A stretch of 64,000 nucleotides of DNA from Rhodococcus sp. Leaf278 (GTDB lineage: Bacteria > Actinomycetota > Actinomycetes > Mycobacteriales > Mycobacteriaceae). Both the position numbers and the translations under genes were made by a program. The stretch spans positions 186,520 to 250,519 of the forward strand of contig NZ_LMRR01000023.1 of NCBI RefSeq assembly GCF_001426085.1. Reading direction: 5' to 3'. Position 1 is the stretch's first letter. Each line of letters opens with the position of its first letter. Under the pieces are notes generated by a model. That model saw only the letters and a list, made by a program, of their open reading frames with translations. It was not told the origin of the DNA and did not search any database. Positions 8,556 through 20,771 of this stretch are shown here, in pieces.

Positions 8556-8885
8556 CTATGTACTCCTCTGTTCTTCCACTCGCACGAGATCGTGGTGTTC
8601 TTCGGTTTCGGTCATCTCGGTGACGCTCGCGCGCCACCTACCGGGCTCAGGCACCGGGTTCCATCCTCCAGAGTGCCAGGGAGCACATTTGAGAAGGCGA
8701 ACGACTGCCAGCAACGAGCCCTTCATCATCCCGTGGACCTGAAGCGCCTCGATGGCGTATTCACTGCAGGTGGGGGAGAAGCGACAGGTAGGGGGTCTCA
8801 TCGGGGACACGTAGGTTCGGTACAACCCGATGAAGTACATGAGAGATCGCGCAGGAATGGAACGAAGGTTGCCCATGAATGTCAT
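8556..8885 (-). CDS. yidD: Membrane protein insertion efficiency factor YidD
   Basis: 109 residues. YidD is a small inner-surface protein that assists YidC-dependent insertion. The family core is plain: [11 protein letters not shown], the cysteine motif [15 protein letters not shown], then [16 protein letters not shown]. An N-terminal amphipathic stretch is followed by a charged, Glu-rich tail not usual in short YidD proteins. The ATG overlaps the rnpA stop as ATGA, pointing to translational coupling in the rpmH-rnpA-yidD-yidC-jag operon. Confidence 0.95.
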   Translation of the reverse strand: MTFMGNLRSIPARSLMYFIGLYRTYVSPMRPPTCRFSPTCSEYAIEALQVHGMMKGSLLAVVRLLKCAPWHSGGWNPVPEPGRWRASVTEMTETEEHHDLVRVEEQRST

Positions 8886-9262
8886 GACGGCGGACCCTTC
8901 GGAGCTTCGAGAAGACCGAGCTTCTTCAATCCTGAACGCAGTTGAACCAGTAGATCTGCCGACGACGCGATCGCAGCACCCGGTAATGCGCGGATGACCA
9001 CGTCGGTATTCTCGGGGAGCTCACCGATCACGTCGCTACAGATATGCCGAAGCCGGCGCGCAACTCTGTGGCGAGTTACGGCCGGCCCGACTGCCTTGCT
9101 GACGATCAGTCCGAATCGTGGTCCCCGAACGGTGGATGCGATGTCTTGCTCGTCCCGCACAACGGCGTGAACGACCAGATTCGATCTACCCATTCGGCGT
9201 CCTCGACGCACCGCTACGGAAAAATCACGTGCTCGGTGTAGTCGATTCGGCTCAGGAAGCAT
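8882..9262 (-). CDS. rnpA: Ribonuclease P protein component
   Basis: 126 residues. RnpA is the protein subunit that with RNase P RNA removes 5' leaders from pre-tRNAs. Family marks: LPEPNRLHRARDFS at the start, FGLIVSKAVGPAVTRHRVARRLRH carrying the basic RNR-like motif (residues about 53-75), and the C-terminal LVQLRSGLKKL helix. The ATG at 9262 is chosen because GGAG lies about 7 bases upstream and family members begin MLPxxNRL; a TTG at 9274 would add four residues. The 3' end overlaps yidD. Confidence 0.93.
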   Translation of the reverse strand: MLPEPNRLHRARDFSVAVRRGRRMGRSNLVVHAVVRDEQDIASTVRGPRFGLIVSKAVGPAVTRHRVARRLRHICSDVIGELPENTDVVIRALPGAAIASSADLLVQLRSGLKKLGLLEAPKGPPS

Positions 9263-9292
9263 CCCGAGCTCCAAGGTCCGGACGAACGAATA

Positions 9293-9436
9293 TCAGGCTG
9301 TGAGTTCTTTGCGGCCCTTGCCGCGACGTGCGGAAACGATTGCACGACCCGCACGGGTACGCATACGAAGACGGAAGCCATGAACGCGCGCGCGGCGGCG
9401 ATTGTTCGGCTGGAACGTCCGCTTGCCCTTGGCCAC
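9293..9436 (-). CDS. rpmH: Ribosomal protein bL34
   Basis: 47 residues, very basic, starting at GTG (9436) with GAGGAG upstream. It reads [20 protein letters not shown] near the N-terminus and ends GRKELTA, the bL34 pattern of the 50S subunit. It is the first gene of the leftward operon, 31 bases ahead of rnpA and divergent from dnaA. Confidence 0.97.
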   Translation of the reverse strand: MAKGKRTFQPNNRRRARVHGFRLRMRTRAGRAIVSARRGKGRKELTA

Positions 9437-10088
9437 GGTCAACACTCCTCGAGATTCGAAGACGCCGATCTATCGACGCCTGCTGTAAAGGTTCCAGCGA
9501 GTTCGGATGAAGTCGCTTGCCTCCCGAGCGAGAAATCCGAGTGAAGACAGACTGTGTGCAGCCAGCAAGCATCGGCCACCTCGCTATTGGGTGACTGTTC
9601 GAGAGTACTGATCGAGTCACCGGTGGTCAAACTCGCTCCGGACCGATCGTCTCGGCAGTTCATGCACAGGCACCGGCGTATTCGGCCACCGAGAGCGTGA
9701 TCCGCACCGACATCGTTCGCCGACGCCACATCGAGTCGACGCGGTTAGTCCGATCGCACGACAGACAGCAACGATCGATGCAGGTCAGACTGGTGCGTGC
9801 GTGATAGCACGAGCCAGGAACGGCCCTGGGCTCACATCGGTGTCGTTTATCCACACCTGTGGATAATTGTGTGGAAACACAGATCAGGTGGCATATTCGT
9901 ACCTTGCGGGGTCCACCCACGGACCCTGGTCTCAGCCGCGGCGACGCACGATCGACGACGCTATCCGACGATGCCGCCGCGCGGACCGGAAACGACGCAC
10001 GAGTTTCACGCGTCGTACCCATCCGAGACCAACGCTCGACGGTCCAACCACCGCCGAGACACCGATGCTCGACAACGGAGGGATCGAC
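9437..10088. promoter_or_regulatory. dnaA: rpmH-dnaA divergent intergenic region with DnaA boxes
   Basis: This 652-bp gap separates rpmH and dnaA. It holds two exact DnaA boxes facing each other, TTATCCACA at 9847-9855 and its complement TGTGGATAA at 9858-9866, with a weaker TGTGGAAAC at 9870-9878. They sit about 220 bases before the dnaA start, a position suited to dnaA autoregulation. Nothing else in the gap looks coding. Confidence 0.75.
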
Positions 10089-11621
10089 GTGAACGACGAT
10101 CCGGATGCGCTTGCGCGTATCTGGCCCGAGGTGGTCGCGGAGCTCACTTCCGACCGACACAGTGGCTCTCCGCTGACCAAGGGCCAGAAAGCGTGGCTCG
10201 CGCTGGTCAAACCGCTGACGCTGACGCAGGGTTTCGCCCTGCTTGCCGTTCCCTCGACCTTCGCTCAAGAAGCCATCGAGCGAGACCTTCGAGAGCCGAT
10301 CCTGGGCGCACTCGGCCGACATCTCGGTCAGGGCGTCGAAGGCCTCGGTGTACGCATCTCCGCTCCCGAGGACGAGAAGATCGACTCGGATCGCTCGGCC
10401 TTTCCCGACGCCGTCAGTTCACCCACCTACCGGCGCCGCATCCTGACCAGCAGAGACGACGAACCTTCCGACTCCGAGACCGCCGATTACGAAGAGGTGG
10501 ACGACGAGCGCGAGGCGCTGGCCAGCGTGCAGAACTCGTGGCCGACGTATTTCACCAAACCCCCTGAATCGACGCCCCCGTCGTCGGGCGCCAACAGCCT
10601 GAACTCGAAGTACACCTTCGACACGTTCGTCATCGGCGCCTCCAATCGATTCGCTCATGCAGCCGCCGTCGCCATCGCCGAAGCACCTGCCCGCGCGTAC
10701 AACCCCCTCTTCGTCTGGGGTGCGTCGGGATTGGGCAAGACTCATCTTCTGCACGCTGCCGGCCACTACGCGCAGCGACTGTTCCCGGGAATGCGGGTCA
10801 AGTACGTCTCCACCGAGGAATTCACGAACGACTTCATCAACAGTCTCCGTGACGACCGCAAGGTGGCGTTCAAGCGCCGCTATCGCGAGACGGACGTGTT
10901 GCTCGTCGACGACATTCAGTTCATCGAGGGCAAGGAAGGCATCCAGGAGGAGTTCTTCCACACCTTCAACACCCTCCACAACGCCAACAAGCAGATCGTG
11001 GTCTCGTCCGACCGTCCCCCCAAACAACTGGCAACCCTGGAAGAGCGGCTGCGGACCCGCTTCGAATGGGGCCTGATCACCGATGTGCAGCCGCCCGAGC
11101 TCGAAACACGCATCGCGATCCTGAGCAAGAAAGCTCGGATGGACCGCCTCGACGTGCCCCACGACGTCCTCGAGCTCATCGCCAGCCGCATCGAACGCAA
11201 CATTCGTGAGCTCGAAGGTGCCCTCATTCGCGTGACGGCCTTCGCATCGCTCAACGGGCAGGCCCTCGACCTCACTCTGGCAGAGGTGGTGCTGCGCGAT
11301 CTGATTCCCGATTCGTCGAGTCTCGAGATCAATGCCGCGACGATCATGGCGGTCACCGCGGAGTACTTCAACACCTCCATCGAGGACCTGTGCGGCCCGG
11401 GTAAGGCCAGGGCGTTGGCGATGGCCAGGCAGATCGCCATGTATCTCTGCCGCGAGCTCACCGACCTGTCACTGCCCAAGATCGGTCAGACGTTCGGCCG
11501 AGATCACACGACCGTCATGTACGCGGACAAGAAGATTCGCAAAGAGATGACCGAGCGCCGCAAGGTGTACGACCAGGTCCAAGAGCTCACTGCGCGCATC
11601 AAGCAGCGCTCGAAGCGGTAG
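10089..11621 (+). CDS. dnaA: Chromosomal replication initiator DnaA
   Basis: 510 residues. DnaA-ATP binds 9-mer boxes and melts oriC. The N-terminal DnaB-contact domain ([10 protein letters not shown]) is followed by an acidic linker of roughly residues 85-170, then the AAA+ core starting [12 protein letters not shown]. Walker A is [11 protein letters not shown], Walker B LLVDDIQF. The C-terminal helix-turn-helix carries the DnaA signature [14 protein letters not shown]. The GTG at 10089 is preferred: GGAGG ends 7 bases upstream and the protein then begins [14 protein letters not shown]. The open frame extends to 9867 but that part overlaps the DnaA-box region and has no ribosome site. Confidence 0.97.
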   Translation: MNDDPDALARIWPEVVAELTSDRHSGSPLTKGQKAWLALVKPLTLTQGFALLAVPSTFAQEAIERDLREPILGALGRHLGQGVEGLGVRISAPEDEKIDSDRSAFPDAVSSPTYRRRILTSRDDEPSDSETADYEEVDDEREALASVQNSWPTYFTKPPESTPPSSGANSLNSKYTFDTFVIGASNRFAHAAAVAIAEAPARAYNPLFVWGASGLGKTHLLHAAGHYAQRLFPGMRVKYVSTEEFTNDFINSLRDDRKVAFKRRYRETDVLLVDDIQFIEGKEGIQEEFFHTFNTLHNANKQIVVSSDRPPKQLATLEERLRTRFEWGLITDVQPPELETRIAILSKKARMDRLDVPHDVLELIASRIERNIRELEGALIRVTAFASLNGQALDLTLAEVVLRDLIPDSSSLEINAATIMAVTAEYFNTSIEDLCGPGKARALAMARQIAMYLCRELTDLSLPKIGQTFGRDHTTVMYADKKIRKEMTERRKVYDQVQELTARIKQRSKR

Positions 11622-12204
11622 CCCACCGGGCACATACGAACGCAGAAGACGGCACCGAATCCCATCGCGGGTTCGGTGCCGTTGCTGTCTCTCGTCCGCG
11701 ATCGGGTCCGATTTCCGACTCGATCGCGACCCAATTTTTCTGCTTCGACCATTGATTCACACCTGTGGATAACCATGTGGACAACATCGAAGATCTGGGG
11801 ATGGAGTGTGGGCGCCTGTGCACCGATGGGATTCGTCCACAGGCAGCCGAACGTCAATCGCATATTGGTCCCGAATTCATCCCCACGACACCACGCGAGG
11901 CGACCAGCAGATCGAACCGTCCGTGCACAGATTGCACAGGACCTATTAATACTTCTGTTTTCTCCTTGAAAGAACTTCTTTGAAAACAGGTGTTGGGGAG
12001 CGATCCGTTCACAGGCCCGCCGGATCACCCGAATCCCACGTCCGGCACGAACCTCGAGCTTTCGTCTCGGGTTCGGAGGGCATACGGTGTGCTTGCGCTG
12101 GATGTGCCACACTCGTCGTTGCATCGGTTCGAGCAGCAACCATCGTGGTTGCACCGCTCCGGCCGTGAGGACGAACGCCACCGAACGAGAGGAAATGCCG
12201 AGCG
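11622..12204. other. oriC: Probable origin of replication oriC (dnaA-dnaN gap)
   Basis: 583 bp. DnaA boxes: TGTGGATAA at 11764-11772 (exact), TGTGGACAA at 11776-11784 (the actinobacterial TTGTCCACA form) and TCGTCCACA at 11833-11841 (one change); weaker relatives occur after 11870. At 11941-11990 the sequence becomes AT-rich, the best candidate unwinding element, and contains an inverted repeat CTGTTTTC (11955-11962) with GAAAACAG (11982-11989) enclosing AAAGAA-C-TTCTTT. The placement is the known one for mycobacteria and rhodococci. No gene is seen. Confidence 0.88.
11649..11682 (+). terminator. dnaA terminator hairpin
   Basis: ACGGCACCGAA (11649-11659) pairs perfectly with TTCGGTGCCGT (11672-11682), with CCC/GGG extending the stem inward. 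It starts 27 bases after the dnaA stop; no strong T-run follows. Confidence 0.75.
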
Positions 12205-13389
12205 ATGGAGCTTGGAAGTTTGAAGTTTCGCGTTGCTCGTGAAGATTTTTCCGATTCCGTGGCGTGGGTAGCCCGTAGCCTGCCGTCGCGGCCGCCGGTT
12301 CCCGTTCTCGGTGGAGTTCTCCTTGCCGCCGACGAGCAGGGTCTGACAGTTTCCGGATTCGACTACGAGGTCTCCGCTCAGGTCAAGGTGTCGGCCGAGG
12401 TCGCCACGGCAGGCCGAGTTCTGGTGTCGGGCAAGCTACTTGCCGATATCACCAAGTCGCTGCCGAACAAGCCGGTAGACGTCACGGTCGACGGCACCCG
12501 CGTTCTGGTCAACTGCGGAAGCGCCAAGTTCTCCCTGCCCACGATGCCGGTCGAGGACTATCCGCAGCTCCCGGAGTTGCCCAGCAACACCGGTTCGCTG
12601 GCCGGTGATGTCTTCTCCGAGGCCATTGCCCAGGTCGCCATTGCGGCGGGCAAGGACGACACGCTTCCCATGCTCACCGGTATCCGCGTCGAGATCGACG
12701 GCACCAACGTCGTGCTCGCTGCCACCGACCGCTTTCGGTTGGCGGTTCGTGAGGTGGACTGGACTCCCGCCGGGGCCGACACCACGACTGCGGTGCTCAT
12801 CCCGGCCAAGACATTGTCCGAGTCGGCCAAAACTCTGGGCGGTAACGCCGGCTCACCGGTCGAGCTGGCTCTCGGCTCCGGTTCGTCCATCGGAAGCGAC
12901 GGTTTGTTGGGCATCGTCAGCGACGGGCGCCGCACCACGACGCGTCTGCTCGACGCCGAATTCCCGAAGTTCCGGCAGTTGCTGCCGGCCGAGCACACTG
13001 CAGTGGCGACTCTGGAGATCGCATCGCTGATCGAGGCCATCAAGCGTGTGGCACTCGTGGCCGAGCGTGGTGCGCAGGTTCGCCTGGAATTCAACTCGGA
13101 CGGTGTCCTGCTGTCCGCAGGCGGCGACGACGCGGGTCGCGCCGAAGAAGCTCTGCCTGCCGACTTCCAGGGCGAGGCACTGACCATCGCCTTCAACCCG
13201 GGATACCTCATCGACGGGTTGTCCTCGTTGCACAGCGAGAAGGTGACATTCGGATTCACGACGCCGAGCCGACCTGCAGTGCTGCGCCCGACATCGGACG
13301 AAGAACTGGTCGCCGACGACTCGGGTAAGTTCGCGGCACCGCAATCCGAATACACGTATCTGCTGATGCCCGTCAGGCTGCCGGGCTGA
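12205..13389 (+). CDS. dnaN: DNA polymerase III beta subunit (sliding clamp)
   Basis: 394 residues, the normal clamp length, with three repeated clamp folds. Recognisable parts: [35 protein letters not shown] at the N-terminus (domain 1), the [11 protein letters not shown] element near residue 175 and the C-terminal [12 protein letters not shown]. The dimeric ring encircles DNA and tethers polymerase; RecF, DnaE and others bind it. ATG at 12205; a GAGAGG stretch lies 12 bases upstream, a little far, and no better in-frame start is seen. It follows oriC and leads the gnd-recF-dciA row. Confidence 0.97.
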   Translation: MELGSLKFRVAREDFSDSVAWVARSLPSRPPVPVLGGVLLAADEQGLTVSGFDYEVSAQVKVSAEVATAGRVLVSGKLLADITKSLPNKPVDVTVDGTRVLVNCGSAKFSLPTMPVEDYPQLPELPSNTGSLAGDVFSEAIAQVAIAAGKDDTLPMLTGIRVEIDGTNVVLAATDRFRLAVREVDWTPAGADTTTAVLIPAKTLSESAKTLGGNAGSPVELALGSGSSIGSDGLLGIVSDGRRTTTRLLDAEFPKFRQLLPAEHTAVATLEIASLIEAIKRVALVAERGAQVRLEFNSDGVLLSAGGDDAGRAEEALPADFQGEALTIAFNPGYLIDGLSSLHSEKVTFGFTTPSRPAVLRPTSDEELVADDSGKFAAPQSEYTYLLMPVRLPG

Positions 13390-13454
13390 CCCTGCCTGGT
13401 TACTGTTGAACCCGCGGACACTTTCGCACCTGACACAGACAAGGACGCGTCATC

Positions 13455-14378
13455 ATGCAGCTGGGCTTGGTCGGTCTCGGAAAAATGGGCTTCAACATGC
13501 GCGAGCGGCTGCGCGAGCATGGTCACGAGGTCATCGGTTACGACCCCCGACCGGAGGTGACGGACACCCCGTCGCTGGCCGGTCTGGCTCAGGCATTGAC
13601 GGCGCCGAGGGTGGTGTGGGTCATGGTCCCGTCCGGCCAGATCACCCGCGACACCATCACCGGTCTGGCGGACGTTCTCGAGCCCGGCGATCTGGTGATC
13701 GACGGTGGAAACTCACGATTCACCGATGACAAGCCCAACGCAGAGCTGTTGGACGCCAAAGGAATCGGCTACATCGATGCCGGTGTGTCCGGTGGCGTGT
13801 GGGGCCTGAAGAACGGCTACGGATTGATGGTCGGCGGTCAGGACGACCACGTCGCCCGCGCGATGCCGATCTTCGACGCCTTGCGTCCGGAAGGTGAACG
13901 CGCGGACGGATTCGTACACGCCGGCCCGGTCGGTGCAGGTCACTACTCCAAGATGGTGCACAACGGCATCGAGTACGGATTGATGCAGGCATACGCCGAG
14001 GGCTACGAAATTCTCGAAGCCGAAGAGCTCGTGCAGGACGTACAAGGTGTGCTGCGGGCATGGAGCAAGGGCACAGTGGTGCGGTCCTGGTTGCTCGACC
14101 TGTTGGTCGAAGCACTCGGTCAGGATCCGGAGTTCAGTGAGATCTCCGGCTACACCGAGGACTCCGGCGAGGGTCGTTGGACGGTCGAGGAGGCCATTCG
14201 GCATGCTGTGCCGGCCCCGGTGATATCGGCGGCGCTGTTCGCGAGATTTGCGTCGCGACAAGAAGATTCACCGGCCATGAAGGCAGTGTCGGCATTGCGA
14301 AATCAGTTCGGCGGGCACGCTGTCAAGAAGGCAGACGCCGACGAGACTCTGCGCGCACCGGCTCCGAAACACGAGTAA
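13455..14378 (+). CDS. gnd: 6-phosphogluconate dehydrogenase, short decarboxylating type
   Basis: 307 residues, about 300 being typical of the short, often NAD-dependent Gnd class; it converts 6-phosphogluconate to ribulose 5-phosphate and CO2. The Rossmann motif GLVGLGKMGFNM opens the protein; VSGGVWGLKNGYGLMVGG and the catalytic-lysine helix HYSKMVHNGIEYG (about residues 163-175) follow. The dnaN-gnd-recF order is shared with several actinobacteria, including M. smegmatis, but gnd is absent there in M. tuberculosis. ATG at 13455 with AAGGA about 9 bases upstream. Its TAA stop is immediately followed by the recF GTG. Confidence 0.93.
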   Translation: MQLGLVGLGKMGFNMRERLREHGHEVIGYDPRPEVTDTPSLAGLAQALTAPRVVWVMVPSGQITRDTITGLADVLEPGDLVIDGGNSRFTDDKPNAELLDAKGIGYIDAGVSGGVWGLKNGYGLMVGGQDDHVARAMPIFDALRPEGERADGFVHAGPVGAGHYSKMVHNGIEYGLMQAYAEGYEILEAEELVQDVQGVLRAWSKGTVVRSWLLDLLVEALGQDPEFSEISGYTEDSGEGRWTVEEAIRHAVPAPVISAALFARFASRQEDSPAMKAVSALRNQFGGHAVKKADADETLRAPAPKHE

Positions 14379-15629
14379 GTGTTCGTCCGGTCTCTGCAAC
14401 TACACGACTTCCGATCCTGGGACGACGTCACCGTCGACCTCGGACCGGGCTCGACCGTGTTCGTGGGACCGAACGGGCACGGTAAGACGAACCTGCTCGA
14501 GTCGCTCAACTATCTGTCGACGTTGTCTTCGCATCGCGTGTCGACGGACGCTCCGATGATTCGGGCCGGTGCCGCCAAGGCGTTCGTGGGCAGCGCCGTG
14601 GTCAATCACGGTCGCGAGCTGATCATCGATGTGGAGCTGCTCGAGGGCAAGGCCAACAAGGCGCGGATGAATCGCTCGCCGTTGCGGCGGCCGCGGGAGA
14701 TCTTGGGTGTGCTGCAGAGTGTGCTGTTCGCTCCCGAGGATCTGGCGCTCGTACGCGGTGATCCCGGCGAACGCCGACGGTACCTGGACGAACTGCTCAC
14801 CAGTCGGATTCCTCGAATGGCTACTGTCCGTGTCGATTACGACAAGGTTCTGCGTCAACGCTCGGCACTGCTCAAGACTGCCGGTGGCTCGTTGCGTCGA
14901 GGATCGTCGTCGAGCGACGGTGCGAGTGCTCTGGCCACTCTCGATGTCTGGGACGGGCACCTCGCGGCACACGGTGCTCGATTGCTGGCAGCCAGAATAG
15001 GTTTGGTACACGAGCTCATGCCCTTCGTGCAGCAGGCCTACGAGTCCATCGCGCCGGAATCACGGCCGGCAACACTGTCCTATCGTTGCAGTCTTGCCGA
15101 AGCGTTGCCGCCGGAATTCTCCGACGCCGACCGGGCCCCGGAACCGGACGACATCGATGTGTTGGAAGCTGCTTTCCTACACCAACTTTCGGTGATGAGA
15201 CAGCGAGAAATCGAACGAGGCGTATGTCTGGTAGGGCCCCATCGGGACGACGTCGATTTGATGCTCGGTGATCAGCCGACCAAAGGCTTTGCCAGTCATG
15301 GTGAATCGTGGTCGTACGCGCTGTCGTTGCGGCTGGGTTCGTTCGGCTTGCTGCGCGAGGACGGAACGGATCCTGTGCTGATGCTCGACGATGTGTTTGC
15401 CGAACTCGACCGAAAGAGACGAGCTGCGCTGGCGACGGTGGCGGCCGGCGCCGAGCAGGTGCTCATCACTGCCGCGGTTCCGGAAGACGTACCACCCGAG
15501 CTCGACGCTCGCCGCTATGGCGTCGAAGCACAGCAGAGGTCGGAATCTGGTGCAGCAGGGCGTATTTCGCGCATCACCGACCTGTCGGCCACCATCGACA
15601 CCGCACGCGAGGAGAGCGAGGTTCGATGA
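14379..15629 (+). CDS. recF: DNA repair and recombination protein RecF
   Basis: 416 residues. RecF is an SMC-like ATPase that with RecO and RecR loads RecA at gaps. Start GTG abuts the gnd stop. N-terminal LQLHDFRSW, Walker [10 protein letters not shown] (about residues 30-38), signature-like [12 protein letters not shown], and Walker B/D-loop [17 protein letters not shown] near the C-terminus are all visible. Its stop overlaps the dciA start as ATGA, so the two are coupled. Confidence 0.96.
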   Translation: MFVRSLQLHDFRSWDDVTVDLGPGSTVFVGPNGHGKTNLLESLNYLSTLSSHRVSTDAPMIRAGAAKAFVGSAVVNHGRELIIDVELLEGKANKARMNRSPLRRPREILGVLQSVLFAPEDLALVRGDPGERRRYLDELLTSRIPRMATVRVDYDKVLRQRSALLKTAGGSLRRGSSSSDGASALATLDVWDGHLAAHGARLLAARIGLVHELMPFVQQAYESIAPESRPATLSYRCSLAEALPPEFSDADRAPEPDDIDVLEAAFLHQLSVMRQREIERGVCLVGPHRDDVDLMLGDQPTKGFASHGESWSYALSLRLGSFGLLREDGTDPVLMLDDVFAELDRKRRAALATVAAGAEQVLITAAVPEDVPPELDARRYGVEAQQRSESGAAGRISRITDLSATIDTAREESEVR

Positions 15630-16189
15630 ACGACGACGAAGGAGCGGCTGCGGACAAGGGTGAGACGCCGGAGTTGAAGGGCGTCGATCTCGCGCGTCGT
15701 GCACTCGAGGATGCGCGCGCCGCGGCCAAAGCCAGCGGTAAGTCGGTGGGGCAAGGGCGGTCGTCTCCGACGGGGGGCGTCCGTGCGCTGCGGGGGCGTC
15801 GGCGTCGAGGTTGGTCGGGAGCCGGGCCCGACGACCGAGATCCGCAGGCCTTCGGTGCGCTGGCCAACTCCATCGCGTCCAAGCGCGGTTGGTCGGCCAA
15901 GGTGTCCGAAGGTGCTGTGCTGGGGCGGTGGGCCAACGTCGTCGGTGAGGACATCTCGGCGCACGCCGAACCCACCGGGCTCAAGGACGGAGTGCTCAGT
16001 ATCTCCGCCGAGTCGACGGCCTGGGCTACGCAGCTCAGGCTGATGCAGTCGCAGATTCTGGCGAAGATCGCGGCGGCGGTCGGTCATGGTGTGGTGACAT
16101 CTCTCCGGATTACCGGGCCGACGACTCAGAGTTGGCGAAAAGGTGAACGGCACGTGCGTGGGCGGGGTCCGCGGGACACGTACGGATAG
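15626..16189 (+). CDS. dciA: DciA-like protein (DUF721), probable helicase-loading factor
   Basis: 187 residues. DUF721 proteins (DciA) are the predicted ancestral DnaB-helicase loaders or operators in bacteria without DnaC/DnaI. The N-terminal ~75 residues are charged and probably disordered. The DUF721 core starts about residue 80, with [23 protein letters not shown] and then [21 protein letters not shown]. Synteny with Rv0004 after recF supports the call. ATG at 15626 overlaps the recF stop; a longer open frame upstream is the shadow of recF. Confidence 0.9.
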   Translation: MNDDEGAAADKGETPELKGVDLARRALEDARAAAKASGKSVGQGRSSPTGGVRALRGRRRRGWSGAGPDDRDPQAFGALANSIASKRGWSAKVSEGAVLGRWANVVGEDISAHAEPTGLKDGVLSISAESTAWATQLRLMQSQILAKIAAAVGHGVVTSLRITGPTTQSWRKGERHVRGRGPRDTYG

Positions 16190-16356
16190 TGACAGCTCCT
16201 AACATAAGCTTCGCGAACTGCCTGGTACACGTGATCCTCAACAGATGTTGGGGCCGGTGTTGCTGTGAGATGATCCTTGTGCGTAGCGTGATTCGGAACA
16301 CGTAGCGGTCGGGGACCGAGTACAAGTTCTGCGCGGCTATCGGACGAGGAGAAGTT

Positions 16357-17274
16357 GTGTCTGCACCCACGAAGAAAGCATCGACAGTAGCGGTCGATGT
16401 CGACGGAACCCCCGAAGACAGGGTCCTTCTACACGCACGCAACGTCGAGTTCGATTGGAATTCGCTGCCGCTGCACTACATGGACGGCAACCCGCTCGCG
16501 ACGCACTTGATCAACGTGATGCACCTGCTCCTGCCCGAGGGCGAGGAGTGGTTCGTGCGCACCTTCAAGGAAGCGTTGCCACTGATTCACGACGACCAGC
16601 TGCGGGACGACGTGATCGGCTTCATCGGCCAGGAAGCCATGCACGCACAGGCCCACACCGAGGTCCACGATCAGCTTCGTACGCACGGAATCGATGTCGA
16701 TCCGTACGTCGATCAGATGAAGTTCCTGTTCGGTCGCGCGCTCGGTAATCGTTCGGGCCACGGTCAGAACAGCCTGGTCGAGCGGCTGGCTTTGATCGCT
16801 GCCGCCGAGCATCTGACCGCGTTCCTCGGCGACTGGGTTCTCAACGCGCGCGAGCTCGACGACGCCGACGTCGATCCGGTGATGCTCGACCTGTTGCGGT
16901 GGCACGGTGCCGAGGAAGTGGAGCACCGTTCGGTGGCATACGAGGTGATGCGTTACTTCGACGTTCGGCCGGCCCGGCGTATCCGTACCTACGTGGTCAT
17001 TGCACCCACTCTCGTCTGGTTCTGGACGCGCGGTGTCCGCTACCTCATGAGCCAGGATCCGACGTTGGCGCATCTGTCGCCGAAGGAGCGCACGCCGTCG
17101 TTCCGTGAATTCCGACGAGTGACCAAGGCCGGTCTGTTTCCCACGCCGATGTCCATGGTCAAGGCGTCGTTGCGGTACTTCAAGAGCACCTATCATCCGT
17201 CCCAGGAAGGCTCGACCGCTCAAGCCGTGCAGTACCTCGCTACCTCTCCGGCGGCGCGGTCCGCTGATCGATGA
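16357..17274 (+). CDS. Predicted metal-dependent hydrolase (PF10118 type)
   Basis: 305 residues, helical, with an acidic/histidine pattern suited to a di-metal site: FIGQEAMHAQAHTEVHD (about 88-104), AAAEHLTAFLGDW and WHGAEEVEHRSVAYEV (about 185-200). These match the PF10118 metal-dependent hydrolase family, whose substrates are unknown. GTG start at 16357, AGGAGAAG just upstream. The stop overlaps the ATG of the reductase gene (ATGA), so the two are coupled; a hydrolase and an iron-sulfur electron-transfer partner would make a plausible oxygenase-like system. This pair is not found between dciA and gyrB in M. tuberculosis. Confidence 0.8.
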   Translation: MSAPTKKASTVAVDVDGTPEDRVLLHARNVEFDWNSLPLHYMDGNPLATHLINVMHLLLPEGEEWFVRTFKEALPLIHDDQLRDDVIGFIGQEAMHAQAHTEVHDQLRTHGIDVDPYVDQMKFLFGRALGNRSGHGQNSLVERLALIAAAEHLTAFLGDWVLNARELDDADVDPVMLDLLRWHGAEEVEHRSVAYEVMRYFDVRPARRIRTYVVIAPTLVWFWTRGVRYLMSQDPTLAHLSPKERTPSFREFRRVTKAGLFPTPMSMVKASLRYFKSTYHPSQEGSTAQAVQYLATSPAARSADR

Positions 17275-18404
17275 CCAAACGCACGTTGCGGAGCAGGCTC
17301 GGCGCAATGGCTCAGAAGGTCGACTCGTTTCGAGTCGGTCGCACGATTCCGCAAAATCTGTACGGGCGGAACGAACCTGATCAGACGGTGTCTCTGGTCA
17401 CCGACGCGCTCGACAAGTGGTTCGCCCTACTCGACAACGACGAGTACGACGGCTCTTTCGCGGCACCTCCGGTTGTGCGCACCCGAGAACTGATTCTGGT
17501 CTCTCGTGAGGTGCTCTGCATGGACGAACAGGTGGTGCAGTTGACCTTCGCTGCGGCCGACGGGTCTGCTCTACCCGCGTGGGCGCCGGGAATGCACTTG
17601 GATTTCTACCTTCCGTCCGGTCGTCGACGTCAGTATTCGCTGTGCGGTCTGCCGAGTGAGAACACGTATTCGATCGCAGTGCGACTCGTCCCGAACGGCG
17701 GCGGCGGATCTGCGGAAATGCACTCGCTGACGGTCGGCACTCCGGTGTCGATCAGGGGGCCGCGCAACGGATTTCCTTTCGTACCGTCCGAACATGCAGT
17801 GTTCGTGGCCGGCGGAATCGGTATCACCGCGATCATCTCGATGGTGCGCAGAGCGCGTGATCTCGGGATGGACTGGCACTTCGTCTACTGCGGCCGCTCG
17901 CGTGAGTCGATGCCGTTTCTGGAGGAGATCGCAGGCTGGGATCCTGCACGAGTGACCGTCCGCACCGACGACGTGGACGGCATGCCGTCGAGCATGGATT
18001 TGCTCGGAGCCACGGCACCGGGAGGATCGGTCTATGTGTGTGGTCCACCGCCGATGATCGATCTGGTTCGCGCGTCGTTCGACGCCCTCCCGGCGACGCA
18101 TCTGCATTTCGAGCGCTTCTCGCCGCCACCGGTCAAGAACGGTACGAACTTCGAGGTGCAGCTCGTCGACTCGGGACAGATCCTGGCTGTCGGTGCGGAA
18201 GAGACTGCGCTGCATGCGATTCGACGGGTGCGGCCCGACATCGCGTACTCGTGTCAACAGGGGTTCTGCGGTACGTGTCGGGTGCGAGTGCTCAGTGGAA
18301 CACCGCAGCACCGGGAGAATCGCCTCACGTCCGAGGAGCAGAAGCACGAGATGTTGATCTGCGTGTCGCGCTCCGACGGCGAACGGATCGTGCTCGATCT
18401 GTAG
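17271..18404 (+). CDS. PDR/VanB-type oxidoreductase (FMN or FAD, NAD(P)H, 2Fe-2S)
   Basis: 377 residues. Three parts in order: flavin-binding barrel with RQYSLCG (about residues 123-129), NAD(P) domain with VFVAGGIGITAIISM and VYVCGPPPM, and a C-terminal plant-type ferredoxin domain with CQQGFCGTCRVRVLSG plus a later Cys (LICVS), giving the four 2Fe-2S cysteines. This order is that of phthalate dioxygenase reductases, which pass electrons from NADH to an oxygenase. A 70-residue N-terminal extension precedes the barrel. Start ATG overlaps the preceding gene. Confidence 0.88.
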   Translation: MTKRTLRSRLGAMAQKVDSFRVGRTIPQNLYGRNEPDQTVSLVTDALDKWFALLDNDEYDGSFAAPPVVRTRELILVSREVLCMDEQVVQLTFAAADGSALPAWAPGMHLDFYLPSGRRRQYSLCGLPSENTYSIAVRLVPNGGGGSAEMHSLTVGTPVSIRGPRNGFPFVPSEHAVFVAGGIGITAIISMVRRARDLGMDWHFVYCGRSRESMPFLEEIAGWDPARVTVRTDDVDGMPSSMDLLGATAPGGSVYVCGPPPMIDLVRASFDALPATHLHFERFSPPPVKNGTNFEVQLVDSGQILAVGAEETALHAIRRVRPDIAYSCQQGFCGTCRVRVLSGTPQHRENRLTSEEQKHEMLICVSRSDGERIVLDL

Positions 18405-20703
<2,299 letters not shown>

Positions 20704-20710
20704 TCACTTC

Positions 20711-20747
20711 CCCGCACGCACCGACGAGTGCTCTCGGCGCGTGCGGG
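20711..20747 (+). terminator. Hairpin in the gyrB-gyrA gap
   Basis: CCCGCACGC (20711-20719) pairs with GCGTGCGGG (20739-20747), with inner CCGA/TCGG and GAG/CTC helices. It begins 8 bases after the gyrB stop and ends 24 bases before gyrA. It may attenuate read-through or protect the 3' end of gyrB mRNA. Confidence 0.5.
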
Positions 20748-20771
20748 TGACCGTTTCTCGAGGAGATTTGT

